DNA of 64,000 nucleotides from Tengunoibacter tsumagoiensis (GCF_003967535.1 NZ_BIFR01000002.1:992001-1056000); one strand, 5' to 3'; positions 43,106 through 52,816 are shown, counted from the stretch's first letter. The notes: a model not told the origin generated them from the letters alone. Numbers and translations are program-made.

Positions 43106-43504
43106 TCGAAGAGAAGGACAATAGATCGCCTGACGATTATTATTCTGCTTTCAAGCCCATGGTAATGGTATGTCGATTTCCAGGGCTGGAGAGAGAAAAA
43201 ATGGAATTGGTTTCTATAAATAGAAAAGAAAAAAGCTTTGATATGGTGCAGTCAATCAACGAAAAGGAGTAACTGATCAATGCATCTGTTGGAAGCTCAT
43301 GCTAAAGTATGAAGAGTAGGTCTGCCAGTGCGTCGAGCAGAGAGTGAGAATATGATAGACTCATGTGGGGCTGTTCTCCAGCTGACTTCAGAGAGCCGCC
43401 TCTGGATAGGGAGAGGATGGCACAGGTTTTTCAAGAGTATGGTATGCATCCGGTAAGCGAGCCAGATGTGCTACGCCATGAAAGAGGGATCAAAGAGCCT
43501 TAAG
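43106..43504. other. No intact gene; scraps only
   Basis: A plus-strand frame around 43410-43504 reads DRERMAQVFQEYGMHPVSEP then DVLRHERGIKEP and a stop. It could be the end of a lost protein, but no start or domain is kept. Confidence 0.3.
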
Positions 43505-43708
43505 AGACAATGATTGCATTGATGCGCATGGTTTTTCGTTGATTGGCCATCTTGTGTCACTGTTCCTTGCCTTCTATACTTTGTGCATGATGATTGTCAA
43601 TGAGCCTCTGGTATAGGCGGAGCAGCACCAGGAGCGAGTAAAGATGAATAGTCATCACGACTACAGGTCATGAGGTTCTCATACAATGTATTTGCGTGTG
43701 GGAACAAT
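43505..43708 (-). repeat. ~200-bp inverted-repeat pair, copy B
   Basis: This is the inverted partner of 39150-39352. Read on the minus strand, it begins with VPTRKYIV and a stop (copy A: IPTREYIP and a stop) and continues with the same non-coding sequence. It ends 28 bases before the start of the first sugar-binding protein gene. Confidence 0.75.
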
Positions 43709-43736
43709 GTTTTCTTGACTCAGGAGGTCTGGTATT

Positions 43737-45227
43737 ATGTATAGAATGCAAGAAGCTCTGGCACAGACGAGTCGCCGTCGCGTTTTGCAAGCAGCGGCAG
43801 GTATCGCAGGCACTGCTGTCTTTGGTGATCTATTAGCAGCCTGTGGTGGATCTACCGCATCAACCACAGCGACAATCAATCATTGGGATTGGTGGGTATC
43901 GCAGGCCCCCTGGCTTGACAATGAGATTAAGCTTTTCCAGGCTGCCAACTCTAGCATCAAGATCAAAAAGACGACCCATAGCAATTCGTATGATACGCTT
44001 TTCTCTCTGGCGTATAAGAACAAAACCACTCCCGACGTTTTCATGATTCCGCAAAGCTTCAAGCTCAATGAGCAGGTTGCGAAAGGCTGGCTTTTACCAC
44101 TCGACAAATGGGCCACCAGCTCATGGCGTTCTCGCTTCCCCGAAGGAACCTTTTACGAAGGCAACAACATGATCAACGGGAAGCTATACACGGCACCATT
44201 AACTGGATCTGCCTCCATCTTACAGCTCTATGTCAACAACGCTGTTTTCAAGCAGGCAGGACTTACCAATAGTGATGGTTCCGTCAAAATACCCCAGACC
44301 TGGGATGATCTGTCAAATGCCGCAGATGCCATTGTTAAGAAGAGTAATGGGAACGTCTATGGCTTCGGCATTGGAAACTCGAGTGCGATTTTCCCCTGGT
44401 GGTTGGAGGTCCTGGTCCGTGGAGCTGGTTCACCAGGAGGTGGTGCTGGTACTTTTGGTCCGCTGGGCAGTATGGACTACCGTGTTGGCAAATACACCTA
44501 TGCTACCGATCGCAATTATGCAGATGTGTACAACCTCATTCTGGACTGGAAAAACCACAAATACTTTTACCCCGACTCAATGAGCATTGGTGATGAGGCA
44601 GCACGTGTGCTCTTCGAGCAAGGAAAGTTCGGCATGACTGTTGGTGGTGTGTGGAATCAGGCTGAGTGGTCACAGCATAATTTTACTGATTATTCGTTAG
44701 TCCCGCTTGTCGCCCCCTCAAAGACGCTGCAAGGATACTACTATCATGTGCCAGGAGGTCAGTTCCTCGCTATTTCGTCGCAAACGAAGCATCCTGATGA
44801 AGCATGGGAATGGTTCAATTGGATGTATAGCCTGGATACTGCGAAGCGTTGGGTGCAGGCTGGCGAGGACATTTCGGTCTTCTCACAGGCGAATGATCCT
44901 GCTTCAATTAAGTTCAAGCCTTTTGCCCAATATGCAGCCACAAGTCAGGTGTCACTGGTTGGTCCAAACATTTCTCAACGCAATCCAAAGACTGCGAATG
45001 TGATTTTGCCAGCTGTGAAACCCGATATCTCTGATGTGTCTACAGGCATCTATACAGGCCAGATCGGTGATATTCATGCGGCACTCTCTGACCTCGCTGA
45101 TCGCTCACAACAGGCTGTTGACAAGGCTCTTGCACAGGCGCAGCAGCAAGGAAATAATGTAACTATTAACGATTACATTTTCTCTGACTGGGATATCACC
45201 AAGCCATATACGACAAAACCTGCGTAA
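43737..45227 (+). CDS. ABC sugar-binding lipoprotein 1 (CUT1 family)
   Basis: This 496-residue extracellular solute-binding protein has a Tat-like signal with twin Arg (SRRRVLQAAAGIAGTAVFGD) ending in a lipobox (LLAACGG), so it would be a folded-export lipoprotein. The mature part is family 1 sugar-binding: INHWDWWVSQAPWLDNEIKL, TPDVFMIPQ, MINGKLYTAPLTGSASILQL, VLFEQGKFGMTVGGVWNQAE and KHPDEAWEWFNWM. AGGAGG nine bases before ATG 43737 gives strong translation. It is the first gene of the uptake operon and is a close paralogue of the binding protein at 47.4 kb. An intercistronic hairpin follows, as often seen after highly expressed binding-protein genes. Confidence 0.93.
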   Translation: MYRMQEALAQTSRRRVLQAAAGIAGTAVFGDLLAACGGSTASTTATINHWDWWVSQAPWLDNEIKLFQAANSSIKIKKTTHSNSYDTLFSLAYKNKTTPDVFMIPQSFKLNEQVAKGWLLPLDKWATSSWRSRFPEGTFYEGNNMINGKLYTAPLTGSASILQLYVNNAVFKQAGLTNSDGSVKIPQTWDDLSNAADAIVKKSNGNVYGFGIGNSSAIFPWWLEVLVRGAGSPGGGAGTFGPLGSMDYRVGKYTYATDRNYADVYNLILDWKNHKYFYPDSMSIGDEAARVLFEQGKFGMTVGGVWNQAEWSQHNFTDYSLVPLVAPSKTLQGYYYHVPGGQFLAISSQTKHPDEAWEWFNWMYSLDTAKRWVQAGEDISVFSQANDPASIKFKPFAQYAATSQVSLVGPNISQRNPKTANVILPAVKPDISDVSTGIYTGQIGDIHAALSDLADRSQQAVDKALAQAQQQGNNVTINDYIFSDWDITKPYTTKPA

Positions 45228-45291
45228 GCGCTGTGCTTTCTTTCTTATCCTTTATGTATCAGTTACCGCTTATCTTGAGGCATGACAAAAA

Positions 45292-45321
45292 GGAGACCTG
45301 GTAGAACAATACCAGGTCTCC
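45292..45321 (+). promoter_or_regulatory. Intercistronic hairpin between binding protein and permease
   Basis: GGAGACCTGGTA (45292-45303) pairs perfectly with TACCAGGTCTCC (45310-45321) across GAACAA. No T-run follows. It probably protects the upstream mRNA or reduces read-through, so that more binding protein than permease is made. Confidence 0.6.
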
Positions 45322-45347
45322 CAAAGTACTAGAAAAGAGCCTTTGCC

Positions 45348-46328
45348 ATGCAAGCACCATCTTTGCCAACGACGCCACCGCAGATCCCATCGAGGCGAGC
45401 TATACCGCAGAAGCGTAGCCTCTGGATACAGATACTGAGTAGTGGCTGGTCATATGTGTATCTGACCCCAATGCTCATTCTGCTGGTTGTTTTTGTTATT
45501 TACCCCATCTTTGCCTCACTGACCTATAGCTTTTATCAGTGGAATGGCATTGGAGACCCAACGCTGTATGTTGGACTGGACAACTTTACAAGCGTCATAC
45601 ATGATTCCATTTTCTGGGGTGCATTTCTGCATACCTTCATATATATGGCGACCCTGGTTCCTATCCAATTGTTCCTGGCGCTGATTCTCGCGCTTGTTTT
45701 AAACAATCCCAAATTGCGTTTTTCACCTTTTTACCGCTCTGTCTATTTTATTCCGGCTGTGACATCTGCAGCGGTCGTTGGTGTGGTGTTTCAATTGATT
45801 CTCGCGGACTTTGGAAACAACATCAATCAGCTCCTGCTCAATCTGCATATCATCCGTGACCATATTGATTGGCTGGGCGATCCGCGCTTTGCTTTGGGTT
45901 GCGTGATTGTGATTGGCATCTGGAACACGTTGGGGTATAACATGGTCTACCTGCTGGCCGGTCTGCAGACGATTCCAGCAGAGCTCTACGAAGCGGCAAG
46001 GATCGATGGGACAGGAGCATTTGGGCGACTTTTTTATATTACCCTACCGCAGCTCCGCGGGATTGGTATCATGGTGCTGATCCTGTCAATACTTGGCAGT
46101 TTGCAAGTGTTTGATCTGGTACAGGTTTTGACCCATGGCGGTCCTTACTTTGCTACAGAAGTCGTCAATACTTATATCTATCATCAGGCCTTTGGGGATA
46201 CGGCGGCCTCAGTTGTGGAGCCAAATGTTGGCTTCGCCTCGGCAGCCTCCTTTTTTTACGGGCTGATTTTATTAGCGCTTTCGATAATGCAATACTTCGT
46301 CTTTCGCATTATCCGCCGCCAGCAATAA
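45348..46328 (+). CDS. ABC sugar permease 1 (MalF/UgpA type)
   Basis: This 326-residue permease has six helices (the first is YLTPMLILLVVFVIYPIFAS) and a complete EAA loop (AELYEAARIDGTGAFGRLFY then ITLPQLRG). It forms the membrane channel with the next gene. The N-terminus is cytoplasmic and Pro/Arg-rich. It follows the hairpin after binding protein 1 and is 49 bases before permease 2. The operon has no ATPase gene, so an MsmX/MalK-like shared ATPase encoded elsewhere must power it. Confidence 0.93.
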   Translation: MQAPSLPTTPPQIPSRRAIPQKRSLWIQILSSGWSYVYLTPMLILLVVFVIYPIFASLTYSFYQWNGIGDPTLYVGLDNFTSVIHDSIFWGAFLHTFIYMATLVPIQLFLALILALVLNNPKLRFSPFYRSVYFIPAVTSAAVVGVVFQLILADFGNNINQLLLNLHIIRDHIDWLGDPRFALGCVIVIGIWNTLGYNMVYLLAGLQTIPAELYEAARIDGTGAFGRLFYITLPQLRGIGIMVLILSILGSLQVFDLVQVLTHGGPYFATEVVNTYIYHQAFGDTAASVVEPNVGFASAASFFYGLILLALSIMQYFVFRIIRRQQ

Positions 46329-46377
46329 CAAGTTGTTTGTCTTTTTGTACGTGTACAAATAGAAAGAAGGTACCTTC

Positions 46378-47259
46378 ATGGCAACACGTGTTTCAAGATA
46401 TCGGCAGAAGAAGCGGCTCCCGGCGTATAAACGTCGCCAGCGTCTCAGCAGCCTACTAACACATATGGTGTTAATTGCTGGCGGTTTTCTCTGGGTTTAT
46501 CCATTTCTCTGGGTGTTTTCAAGCTCACTACGCAAACCGGAGCACTTTTTTACAGAAGGGCTGAACCTGATTCCTAAAGAACTGGCTTTATCAAACTATG
46601 TAAATACCTGGAATGACGCCTCCTTTGGTGCTTACTTCTTCAATTCAGTTTTTACGACTGTTTTGACCGTGGTCCTCACTCTTTTTGTTACGTCTATGGC
46701 TGGTTTTGTACTTGCGCGCAAGACATTTCCCGGCAAAAGGGCTATCATTGTTCTGGTTGGAATAACGCTTTTCTTGCCGCATGGTTATACTATTATTCCC
46801 ATTTTCGATATTATGCAGAGGTTGGGGTTGTTAGACACGTTATGGTCAATTGTTATTGCTGAGACCGCGGGTGGTCTGGTGTTCAGTACCTTTTTGTTCA
46901 TGGGCTACTTTTCGACCATGGATAGACAGATTGAGGATGCTGCGCGTGTTGACGGGGCAGGATTTCATCAGTTATACTGGCGAGTCTTATTCCCACTGGC
47001 AGGTCCGATGGTTGCGACAGTAGCATTATTCACTTTTATCAGTTCCTGGAATAACTTTCTGATCCCGCTGGTTTTTACGCTTGGGCGACCAGACCTCAAT
47101 ACCCTGGCGATTGGACTTTATTCGTTTATTGGAGAGCACTCCACCAACTGGACTTATGTCTGCGCTGGTTCAGTAATTACATTAGGTCCTATTATGCTGA
47201 TCTTCGTCCTGTTGCAGCGCTATTTTATTGATGGTGTCAGTGGAGCGGTCAAAGCATGA
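46378..47259 (+). CDS. ABC sugar permease 2 (MalG/UgpE type)
   Basis: This 293-residue permease has six helices, a basic cytoplasmic N-terminus (RYRQKKRLPAYKRRQRLSSL), and the EAA loop QIEDAARVDGAGFHQLYWRV then LFPLAGP, followed by the family's SSWNNFLIPLVFTLGRPDLN. It is the second half of the CUT1 channel. AGAAAGAAGG lies before ATG 46378. After its stop comes a G+C-rich purine/pyrimidine stretch with T-rich end (47290-47325), which may be an attenuator before binding protein 2. Confidence 0.93.
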   Translation: MATRVSRYRQKKRLPAYKRRQRLSSLLTHMVLIAGGFLWVYPFLWVFSSSLRKPEHFFTEGLNLIPKELALSNYVNTWNDASFGAYFFNSVFTTVLTVVLTLFVTSMAGFVLARKTFPGKRAIIVLVGITLFLPHGYTIIPIFDIMQRLGLLDTLWSIVIAETAGGLVFSTFLFMGYFSTMDRQIEDAARVDGAGFHQLYWRVLFPLAGPMVATVALFTFISSWNNFLIPLVFTLGRPDLNTLAIGLYSFIGEHSTNWTYVCAGSVITLGPIMLIFVLLQRYFIDGVSGAVKA

Positions 47260-47369
47260 GTGAAGCATGGAGTAATGTATACGAAGACAGGGGGAGGCCT
47301 CTCCTCCTGCTTTTCTTTTTCCTCTATATGTTGTAGAGTATAAAACAAAGACAAGGGGGTCTTGATCAT

Positions 47370-48872
47370 ATGAGTCATCTTCAACAAGCATCGATACGTA
47401 GAAGCCGCCGCAGCATTTTACAGGCTGCGGTGACTGCGGCTGGTGCTCTAACTTTGAGCGAACTTCTCTCAGCTTGTAGCGAGCGACCAACAACCTCCCC
47501 CTCTACTGTCAATCTGGTCTACTGGGACTGGTTGATAGCGCAGGCCCCCTGGGTGAACAACGAGATCAGGCTGTTTGAAAAAAGCCACCCTCACATCAAG
47601 ATCCGCAAGGTTACGCAAGGCACTGGCCTCTATGACACGCTTTTTGCGCTGGCAATCAAGGGTAATCAGGTTCCAGATATTTTTATGATCCCTGAGACAC
47701 CAATGATGAACAAGCAGATCGCAAAAGGCTGGTTATTGCCGGTGGACAGGTGGGCTGATCATGCCTGGAAAGCCAGGTTTCCGACGGGCGCACTGCAGGA
47801 AGGAAGCAATATTTTTAACGGCAAGCTCTATACTGCGCCATTAAGTGGAATGGCGCCAGGGCTACTGCTTTATATCAATAACGCGGTTTTTAAACAGGCT
47901 GGATTGGTCAACAGAGACGGAAGCGTGCTTGTTCCACAGACATGGGATGATGTCACACACGCGGCTGAGAGTATTCAAAAGAAGAGTAATGGCACAGTGT
48001 ATGGCTTCGGCTTTGGAAATGTCGGATTTTCGGTGTTGTCCTGGTGGATGGATGTTTTTATACGGGGTGCTGGCTCAGTAGGGGGCGCAGGCAACACCTT
48101 TGGTTTGTTTGGCAATCTTGATTATCGCGTTGGCAAATATACCTATGCTACCGATCGCAATTACGCTGATTGTATCGATCTTTTTCTTGACTGGAAACGG
48201 CGCAACTATTTTTATCCTGATTCTTTGAGCGTAAGCGATGAGGTGGCACGTGTGTTTTTTGAGCAAGGGAAATTTGGGATGATTGTAGGCGGAGTGTGGA
48301 ACCAGGCTGAATGGACATCCCATCATTTTACTGATTATAGTCTGACAACACTTGTATCGCCCACAACGATCCCCGCAGGGTACTTTTACCACACAAATGG
48401 AGGAAGTTTTTTCGGAATTTCGGCGAAGACTCAGCATCCAGAGGAAGCGTGGGCCTGGTTTGACTGGCTCTACAGCCCCGAAACCGGGAAACGCTGGGTG
48501 CAGATGGGTGAGGATCTCTCAGTTTACCCACAGAATAACGATCCTGCACTCGTAACTCTTGCACCTTTTAGGCAATATATAGGTATGACGAATTATACCC
48601 TGGCTGGCCCTGATCCATCCATACGCAATCCTGAGACCGCACATGTCCTGCTTACGCCTATGAAGCCCGATATTGGAGATGTATTGACTGGAATCTATAC
48701 AGGGCAGATAGCAGATAGCAGTGAAGCGCTTTCTGCGCTTGCCAACCGGTCGCAGAACATTCTGAGTGATTCTATAACGTTAGCGCAACAGCAGGGGTAC
48801 AATGTGAGCATCAATGATTTTATCTTTCCTGATTGGGATATTTTGCAGCCGTATATTACGAGATCAGTATAA
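47370..48872 (+). CDS. ABC sugar-binding lipoprotein 2, paralogue of binding protein 1
   Basis: This 500-residue binding protein is highly similar throughout to binding protein 1: WDWLIAQAPWVNNEIRLFEK, PDIFMIPETPMMNKQIAKGW, IFNGKLYTAPLSGMAPGLLL, DYRVGKYTYATDRNYAD (identical in both) and VFFEQGKFGMIVGGVWNQAE. It also has a twin-Arg signal (RSRRSILQAAVTAAGALTLS) and lipobox (LLSACS). AAGGGGG precedes ATG 47370. It directly precedes the sensor kinase. The two paralogues in one operon probably take related but different oligosaccharides to the same permeases, or one of them serves sensing. Confidence 0.93.
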   Translation: MSHLQQASIRRSRRSILQAAVTAAGALTLSELLSACSERPTTSPSTVNLVYWDWLIAQAPWVNNEIRLFEKSHPHIKIRKVTQGTGLYDTLFALAIKGNQVPDIFMIPETPMMNKQIAKGWLLPVDRWADHAWKARFPTGALQEGSNIFNGKLYTAPLSGMAPGLLLYINNAVFKQAGLVNRDGSVLVPQTWDDVTHAAESIQKKSNGTVYGFGFGNVGFSVLSWWMDVFIRGAGSVGGAGNTFGLFGNLDYRVGKYTYATDRNYADCIDLFLDWKRRNYFYPDSLSVSDEVARVFFEQGKFGMIVGGVWNQAEWTSHHFTDYSLTTLVSPTTIPAGYFYHTNGGSFFGISAKTQHPEEAWAWFDWLYSPETGKRWVQMGEDLSVYPQNNDPALVTLAPFRQYIGMTNYTLAGPDPSIRNPETAHVLLTPMKPDIGDVLTGIYTGQIADSSEALSALANRSQNILSDSITLAQQQGYNVSINDFIFPDWDILQPYITRSV

Positions 48873-48896
48873 GTGTTGTATAGGAAAAGCGAGGCA

Positions 48897-50699
48897 ATGA
48901 TGCTCCATATTTCTCTCCGTCATGATGGTATCTTATTGTTTCGCACGCAGCTTTTTCTCCTGCTTTTTCCCTTAATTATCGTGCCAGTACTGGTTGTAGG
49001 TCTCATCTCATATGCTGTTTCCGCGCAGGCGTTACAAAATCGTTCAACGGCGACAGTCGATAGTATATCGACCCTGCTCAATCAGAACATGGATACCACA
49101 TTGCATCAGATGACCCAACTCGCCCAGATGTCATTATATAATCCGAAACTTTTGCGGATCGTCACCGATTATACACAGCATCCAGAGCGTCAATTGAGCA
49201 TCAATGATACTGTCCAATTACGGGACGCGCTGAACCAGATCATGATCGAGGACAACTCAATTGTCTCGGTCGATGTGTACACTGAGGGGCAGGTTACGTT
49301 CAGTCAGCCGGTACAATACAGTGTTCTGCCAGCATGGAAACAGCAAGCATGGTACAATCGTGTAACGCAAACTGCCACGCGCACCGTCTTTTTGCCGACG
49401 CATCAACTTCCATCAGATATGATGGAGCGTTTGCGACCGCGTATTTCCGTCTTTTCCATTGTGCAGACGCTGGTCAACCTGGATACATTACAGCCAGTTG
49501 GGGTAGTAGTTATTAACGTTGATGCTCGGACGCTCGAACAGACCATTAGTAATTCGCAAGGTGCGACTGACACCAAATTTTTAATCTATGATGAGAAACA
49601 GCAACCTGTGTATCCTCTCGTTGCCACCTCGGAGAAAGACCTGAATATTACGAATGCCGTCTCACATGCGATACAGCACAAGCAGCAGCAACTGAACTGG
49701 GAGCAGACCGATTATTTTCTTTCGAGCAATACTTCTCTTTTATCAAGGTGGACCGTCGTAGCGCTTGTTCCTACCCAGAGTCTTTTGCGTGATATTGATG
49801 GCATAACCAGAACGACGTTCATTGTAAGTGCGCTCGTTCTCGTTTGCACACTGTTCTTACTGTTCTTTTTTGTCAATGGAGTGAGCAGCCAGGTCACACT
49901 GCTCAGGCAACTCATGCAAAAAGTAGAGCGAGGCAACCTGGACATCCAGTTTCAGCATCGTGGAAAAAGTGAAATTATCATCTTAGGGCAGAGCTTTAAC
50001 CGGATGGTTGAGCAATTGCGACAGCTTATTCAGGATAAATATGAGGCGCAGCTACAACGACAGCGAGCGGAGCTGGCGGCATTGCAGAGCCAATTGAATC
50101 CGCATTTTTTATACAACACGCTCTCTACATTTCAGATGCTAGCGATCAGTGAAGGGAATGATGCTCTGGCTGAGATGTCGTACGCTTTAGGGCAGATGAT
50201 GCGTTATTCGCTGGCCGCCGAAGAGATTGGAATGCTTGGCAGAGAAGTAGAACATCTGCAAAACTTTTTGCTCTTAATGAAATTTCGCTTTAATGATCGG
50301 CTTCATTATCGTATAGATATTGCAGAGGAGCTCTATAATTGCTTTTTACCCAGATTAACATTGCAACCTCTGGTCGAGAACGCAATTTATCATGGAATTG
50401 ATCCCAGAATAGAAGGGGGGAGCGTGATCGTGCGTGGTTTTGTCCAGGAGGATCTTTTGATTCTGGAGATAGATGATGATGGAGTTGGTATGACCGAGGA
50501 AGTAGAGCGACGCTTGCAAGCGTCGCTCTCGTATGATGCAAATTTCGTAAGGAGGTCAAAGCATATAGGAATGCTCAATATCCAGGGGCAATTGCAAAGA
50601 ATTTTTGGGCCCGACTATGGTCTCTCTGTATCTCGTGGGGAGAGAAGTGGAGTAACCGTCAGAATACGGGTGCCAATCACAAGAGATGGAGTAGTGTAA
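48897..50699 (+). CDS. LytS/YesM-type sensor histidine kinase
   Basis: This ~600-residue membrane kinase has an N-terminal helix (FLLLFPLIIVPVLVVGLISY), an outside dCache-like domain (~45-290), a second helix (TFIVSALVLVCTLFLLFFFV) and a HAMP linker. The His-kinase domain has its phospho-His in LNPHFLYNTLSTFQM, and an HATPase domain carries LQPLVENAIYHGI and IDDDGVGMT. ATG 48897 or 48900 is favoured by GAGG just before; an in-frame GTG at 48873 is less likely. YesM-type kinases sense extracellular sugars and phosphorylate AraC-type regulators such as the one encoded next. The start lies about 25 bases after binding protein 2. Confidence 0.93.
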   Translation: MMLHISLRHDGILLFRTQLFLLLFPLIIVPVLVVGLISYAVSAQALQNRSTATVDSISTLLNQNMDTTLHQMTQLAQMSLYNPKLLRIVTDYTQHPERQLSINDTVQLRDALNQIMIEDNSIVSVDVYTEGQVTFSQPVQYSVLPAWKQQAWYNRVTQTATRTVFLPTHQLPSDMMERLRPRISVFSIVQTLVNLDTLQPVGVVVINVDARTLEQTISNSQGATDTKFLIYDEKQQPVYPLVATSEKDLNITNAVSHAIQHKQQQLNWEQTDYFLSSNTSLLSRWTVVALVPTQSLLRDIDGITRTTFIVSALVLVCTLFLLFFFVNGVSSQVTLLRQLMQKVERGNLDIQFQHRGKSEIIILGQSFNRMVEQLRQLIQDKYEAQLQRQRAELAALQSQLNPHFLYNTLSTFQMLAISEGNDALAEMSYALGQMMRYSLAAEEIGMLGREVEHLQNFLLLMKFRFNDRLHYRIDIAEELYNCFLPRLTLQPLVENAIYHGIDPRIEGGSVIVRGFVQEDLLILEIDDDGVGMTEEVERRLQASLSYDANFVRRSKHIGMLNIQGQLQRIFGPDYGLSVSRGERSGVTVRIRVPITRDGVV

Positions 50700-50714
50700 A
50701 CACAGGAGAACTGT

Positions 50715-51470
50715 ATGCAGCCACGTTTAGAAGGATCGATCCTCGTCGCAGATGACGAAGATGTTACGCGCAAGGGGCTCTGTCGTCTCATTCAGCGGAC
50801 AAATGGCTCTTTTCCTGTATTAGAAGCATCAAACGGCCTGGAAACATGGGAGATCATGCGTTCCGTCAGCACTCTCTCGCTTGCATTTATTGATATTCGG
50901 ATGCCAGGAATCGATGGTTTAACCGTCTGCGAAAAGGCCAGGGCGGCCAGTCTCGCGACCAGGATCGTCATTATTTCAGGTTTTAAAGAATTTGAATATG
51001 CGCGTCAGGCGTTACGGTATGGAGTATCTGACTATCTTCTCAAGCCCGTAAAGCCCTCCGATATTGTACACCTGATCGGCAATATCAATGCCCCACTTAA
51101 TCGAGAGCCTGTCCATGATGAGAGTCAAGAGCGTATGATCATCGAGTGGGTAAGAACATATGTCTACGACTACCTGGATAAAGATCTCACGCTTGCAGAG
51201 ATAGCCGAGAAATTGCATTACACGCCAAACTACCTTGGCGTGCTTTTTAAGCGGGCTCTTGGCAAAGGTTTCCAGGAATACCTCATGGATTGCCGCTTGC
51301 AGCGAGCAAAACTCCTTTTGCAAGACCCCTCTTTGCGCCTCTCAGAAATTTCGGAGCGTGTAGGGTATACCAACACGAGAGCCTTCACGCTCGCATTCCG
51401 AAAAGTCTATGGACGGTCACCGAAAGAATATCGAGAGGCTGCCGGGCTGGTGACAGGGGAGATGGAATGA
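50715..51470 (+). CDS. YesN-type response regulator (receiver plus AraC DNA-binding domain)
   Basis: This 251-residue regulator has a receiver (residues ~8-125) with the acidic pair in LVADDEDVTRKG, the phosphoacceptor Asp in LAFIDIRMPGIDGL and the Lys in YLLKPVKPSD. The C-terminal AraC-type double helix-turn-helix follows: LTLAEIAEKLHYTPNYLGVL, FKRALGKGFQEYLMDCRLQR and LRLSEISERVGYTNTRAFTL. CACAGGAG precedes ATG 50715. It is the partner of the kinase 15 bases upstream and should activate the uptake and hydrolase genes. It is shorter than most YesN proteins because the linker between domains is brief. Confidence 0.94.
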   Translation: MQPRLEGSILVADDEDVTRKGLCRLIQRTNGSFPVLEASNGLETWEIMRSVSTLSLAFIDIRMPGIDGLTVCEKARAASLATRIVIISGFKEFEYARQALRYGVSDYLLKPVKPSDIVHLIGNINAPLNREPVHDESQERMIIEWVRTYVYDYLDKDLTLAEIAEKLHYTPNYLGVLFKRALGKGFQEYLMDCRLQRAKLLLQDPSLRLSEISERVGYTNTRAFTLAFRKVYGRSPKEYREAAGLVTGEME

Positions 51471-52762
51471 ACGAACGTTTGACGCGTCGTCAGTTGCTCA
51501 AGGATGCATCACTGCTTGCGAGTACTGGTGTACTCATGAATGCTTGCAATCAGAGTACATTGACACATGCAACCACAGAACCCACCGTCGTAACTGCGTA
51601 TTCCTGGTTAGGGCCCGACAACGTACAACAAAACGTCGTGGCCTTTAACGCACTCTTTGATGGCTTTCATCAAGCTCATCCTGATATCTCCATCAAATGG
51701 ACGCTCCTGAGCGCCGAAGATTACGACATGATGCTCAGGGTTCGTGTCGCTGCAGGTACAGCCGCAGACCTGTTGATGCTGCATCCGGGTACAGAGATGT
51801 ATCGCTATATCAATGCAGGAACCTTAACTGATCTTTCCAAAGAAACCTGGACAAAATATGTAGAGCCTGGTGCGCAAAGGGTTGCTTCCTATCATCAGAA
51901 GATCTATGGCTTGCCCGTGGGCCAATCGGCATTGGGAGTCATCTACAACCAGAAGATTTTTCAGGAATTGCACCTCGTTGTGCCCTCCAACTGGAGCGAG
52001 TTTCTTCAGACATGCCGCATGCTCAAGGCGAAAGGTTTCACGCCTCTCGCTCTGGGGATGAACGGAGCGGAAACCGCAGAGTATATCCCCTATGCTATGG
52101 CACCATCGGCTCTCTATCAGCATGATCTCGATTTCGATGAGCGAATGCGTCATGAGCAGGCTACATTTAGCAGCTCGGTGTGGAAAGATATGTTGCAAGA
52201 TTACCTTGCGCTTTATCACCAGGGATTTTTTACAGCCGATCCTTTACATACGACCTCTGATCAGGCAATACAGTATATTGCCGAAGAGAAAGCGGCAATG
52301 ATTATTGAGGGGAACTGGAGTATCCTATCTATCCAACAGGCAAATCCTGGCATACAACTGGGAATGTTTCCCTTGCCCTATGTTACAGGAGATACCTTAC
52401 CATGGGTTTCCTCTGCGGTCAGTGCAGTTCTGGGTATCTCAGCCCAGACAAAAGTGCCCGAGCAAGCAAAAACGTTTTTGCGTTACTGGTCCCAGCCAGA
52501 AGTGATGAAAAGCTTTGTGGAGACTACATTGACGTACTCAAGCTTTTCGAACGTAGATGTCGTTATGACAAGTCCCGTTGGTGATATGATTCCTTACTTA
52601 AAGTTTGGATCATACCCTTTTCTGAATCAACAATGGCCAGATGGAGTACAAGCAACGATGCTGAGAGATATTCAAGAGCTTTTTAGTGGAACCATCAGTA
52701 TAGATCAGATGCTTTCTGACATGGATATGGTCTTTCAGCAACACCGTACTCAAGTTGAGTAA
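51467..52762 (+). CDS. Sugar-binding lipoprotein 3, coupled to the two-component genes
   Basis: This 431-residue family 1 binding protein starts at ATG 51467, overlapping the regulator stop by four bases. Its signal has twin Arg (MNERLTRRQLLKDASLLAST) and a lipobox-like end (LMNACN). The mature part has PDISIKWTLLSAEDYDMMLR, YGLPVGQSALGVIYNQKIFQ, CRMLKAKGFTPLALGMNG, KAAMIIEGNWSIL and SWSQ-type C-terminal helices. It is not a close relative of binding proteins 1 and 2. Placement after the kinase and regulator, with no permease of its own, suggests that it delivers a sugar signal to the kinase, as in three-component sugar-sensing systems; supply to the shared permeases is the alternative. Confidence 0.9.
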   Translation: MNERLTRRQLLKDASLLASTGVLMNACNQSTLTHATTEPTVVTAYSWLGPDNVQQNVVAFNALFDGFHQAHPDISIKWTLLSAEDYDMMLRVRVAAGTAADLLMLHPGTEMYRYINAGTLTDLSKETWTKYVEPGAQRVASYHQKIYGLPVGQSALGVIYNQKIFQELHLVVPSNWSEFLQTCRMLKAKGFTPLALGMNGAETAEYIPYAMAPSALYQHDLDFDERMRHEQATFSSSVWKDMLQDYLALYHQGFFTADPLHTTSDQAIQYIAEEKAAMIIEGNWSILSIQQANPGIQLGMFPLPYVTGDTLPWVSSAVSAVLGISAQTKVPEQAKTFLRYWSQPEVMKSFVETTLTYSSFSNVDVVMTSPVGDMIPYLKFGSYPFLNQQWPDGVQATMLRDIQELFSGTISIDQMLSDMDMVFQQHRTQVE

Positions 52763-52816
52763 TGTGAGGAAATCCTTGTGTGTGCAGCACTACGCGTCCT
52801 CCACTACGAGCATACG

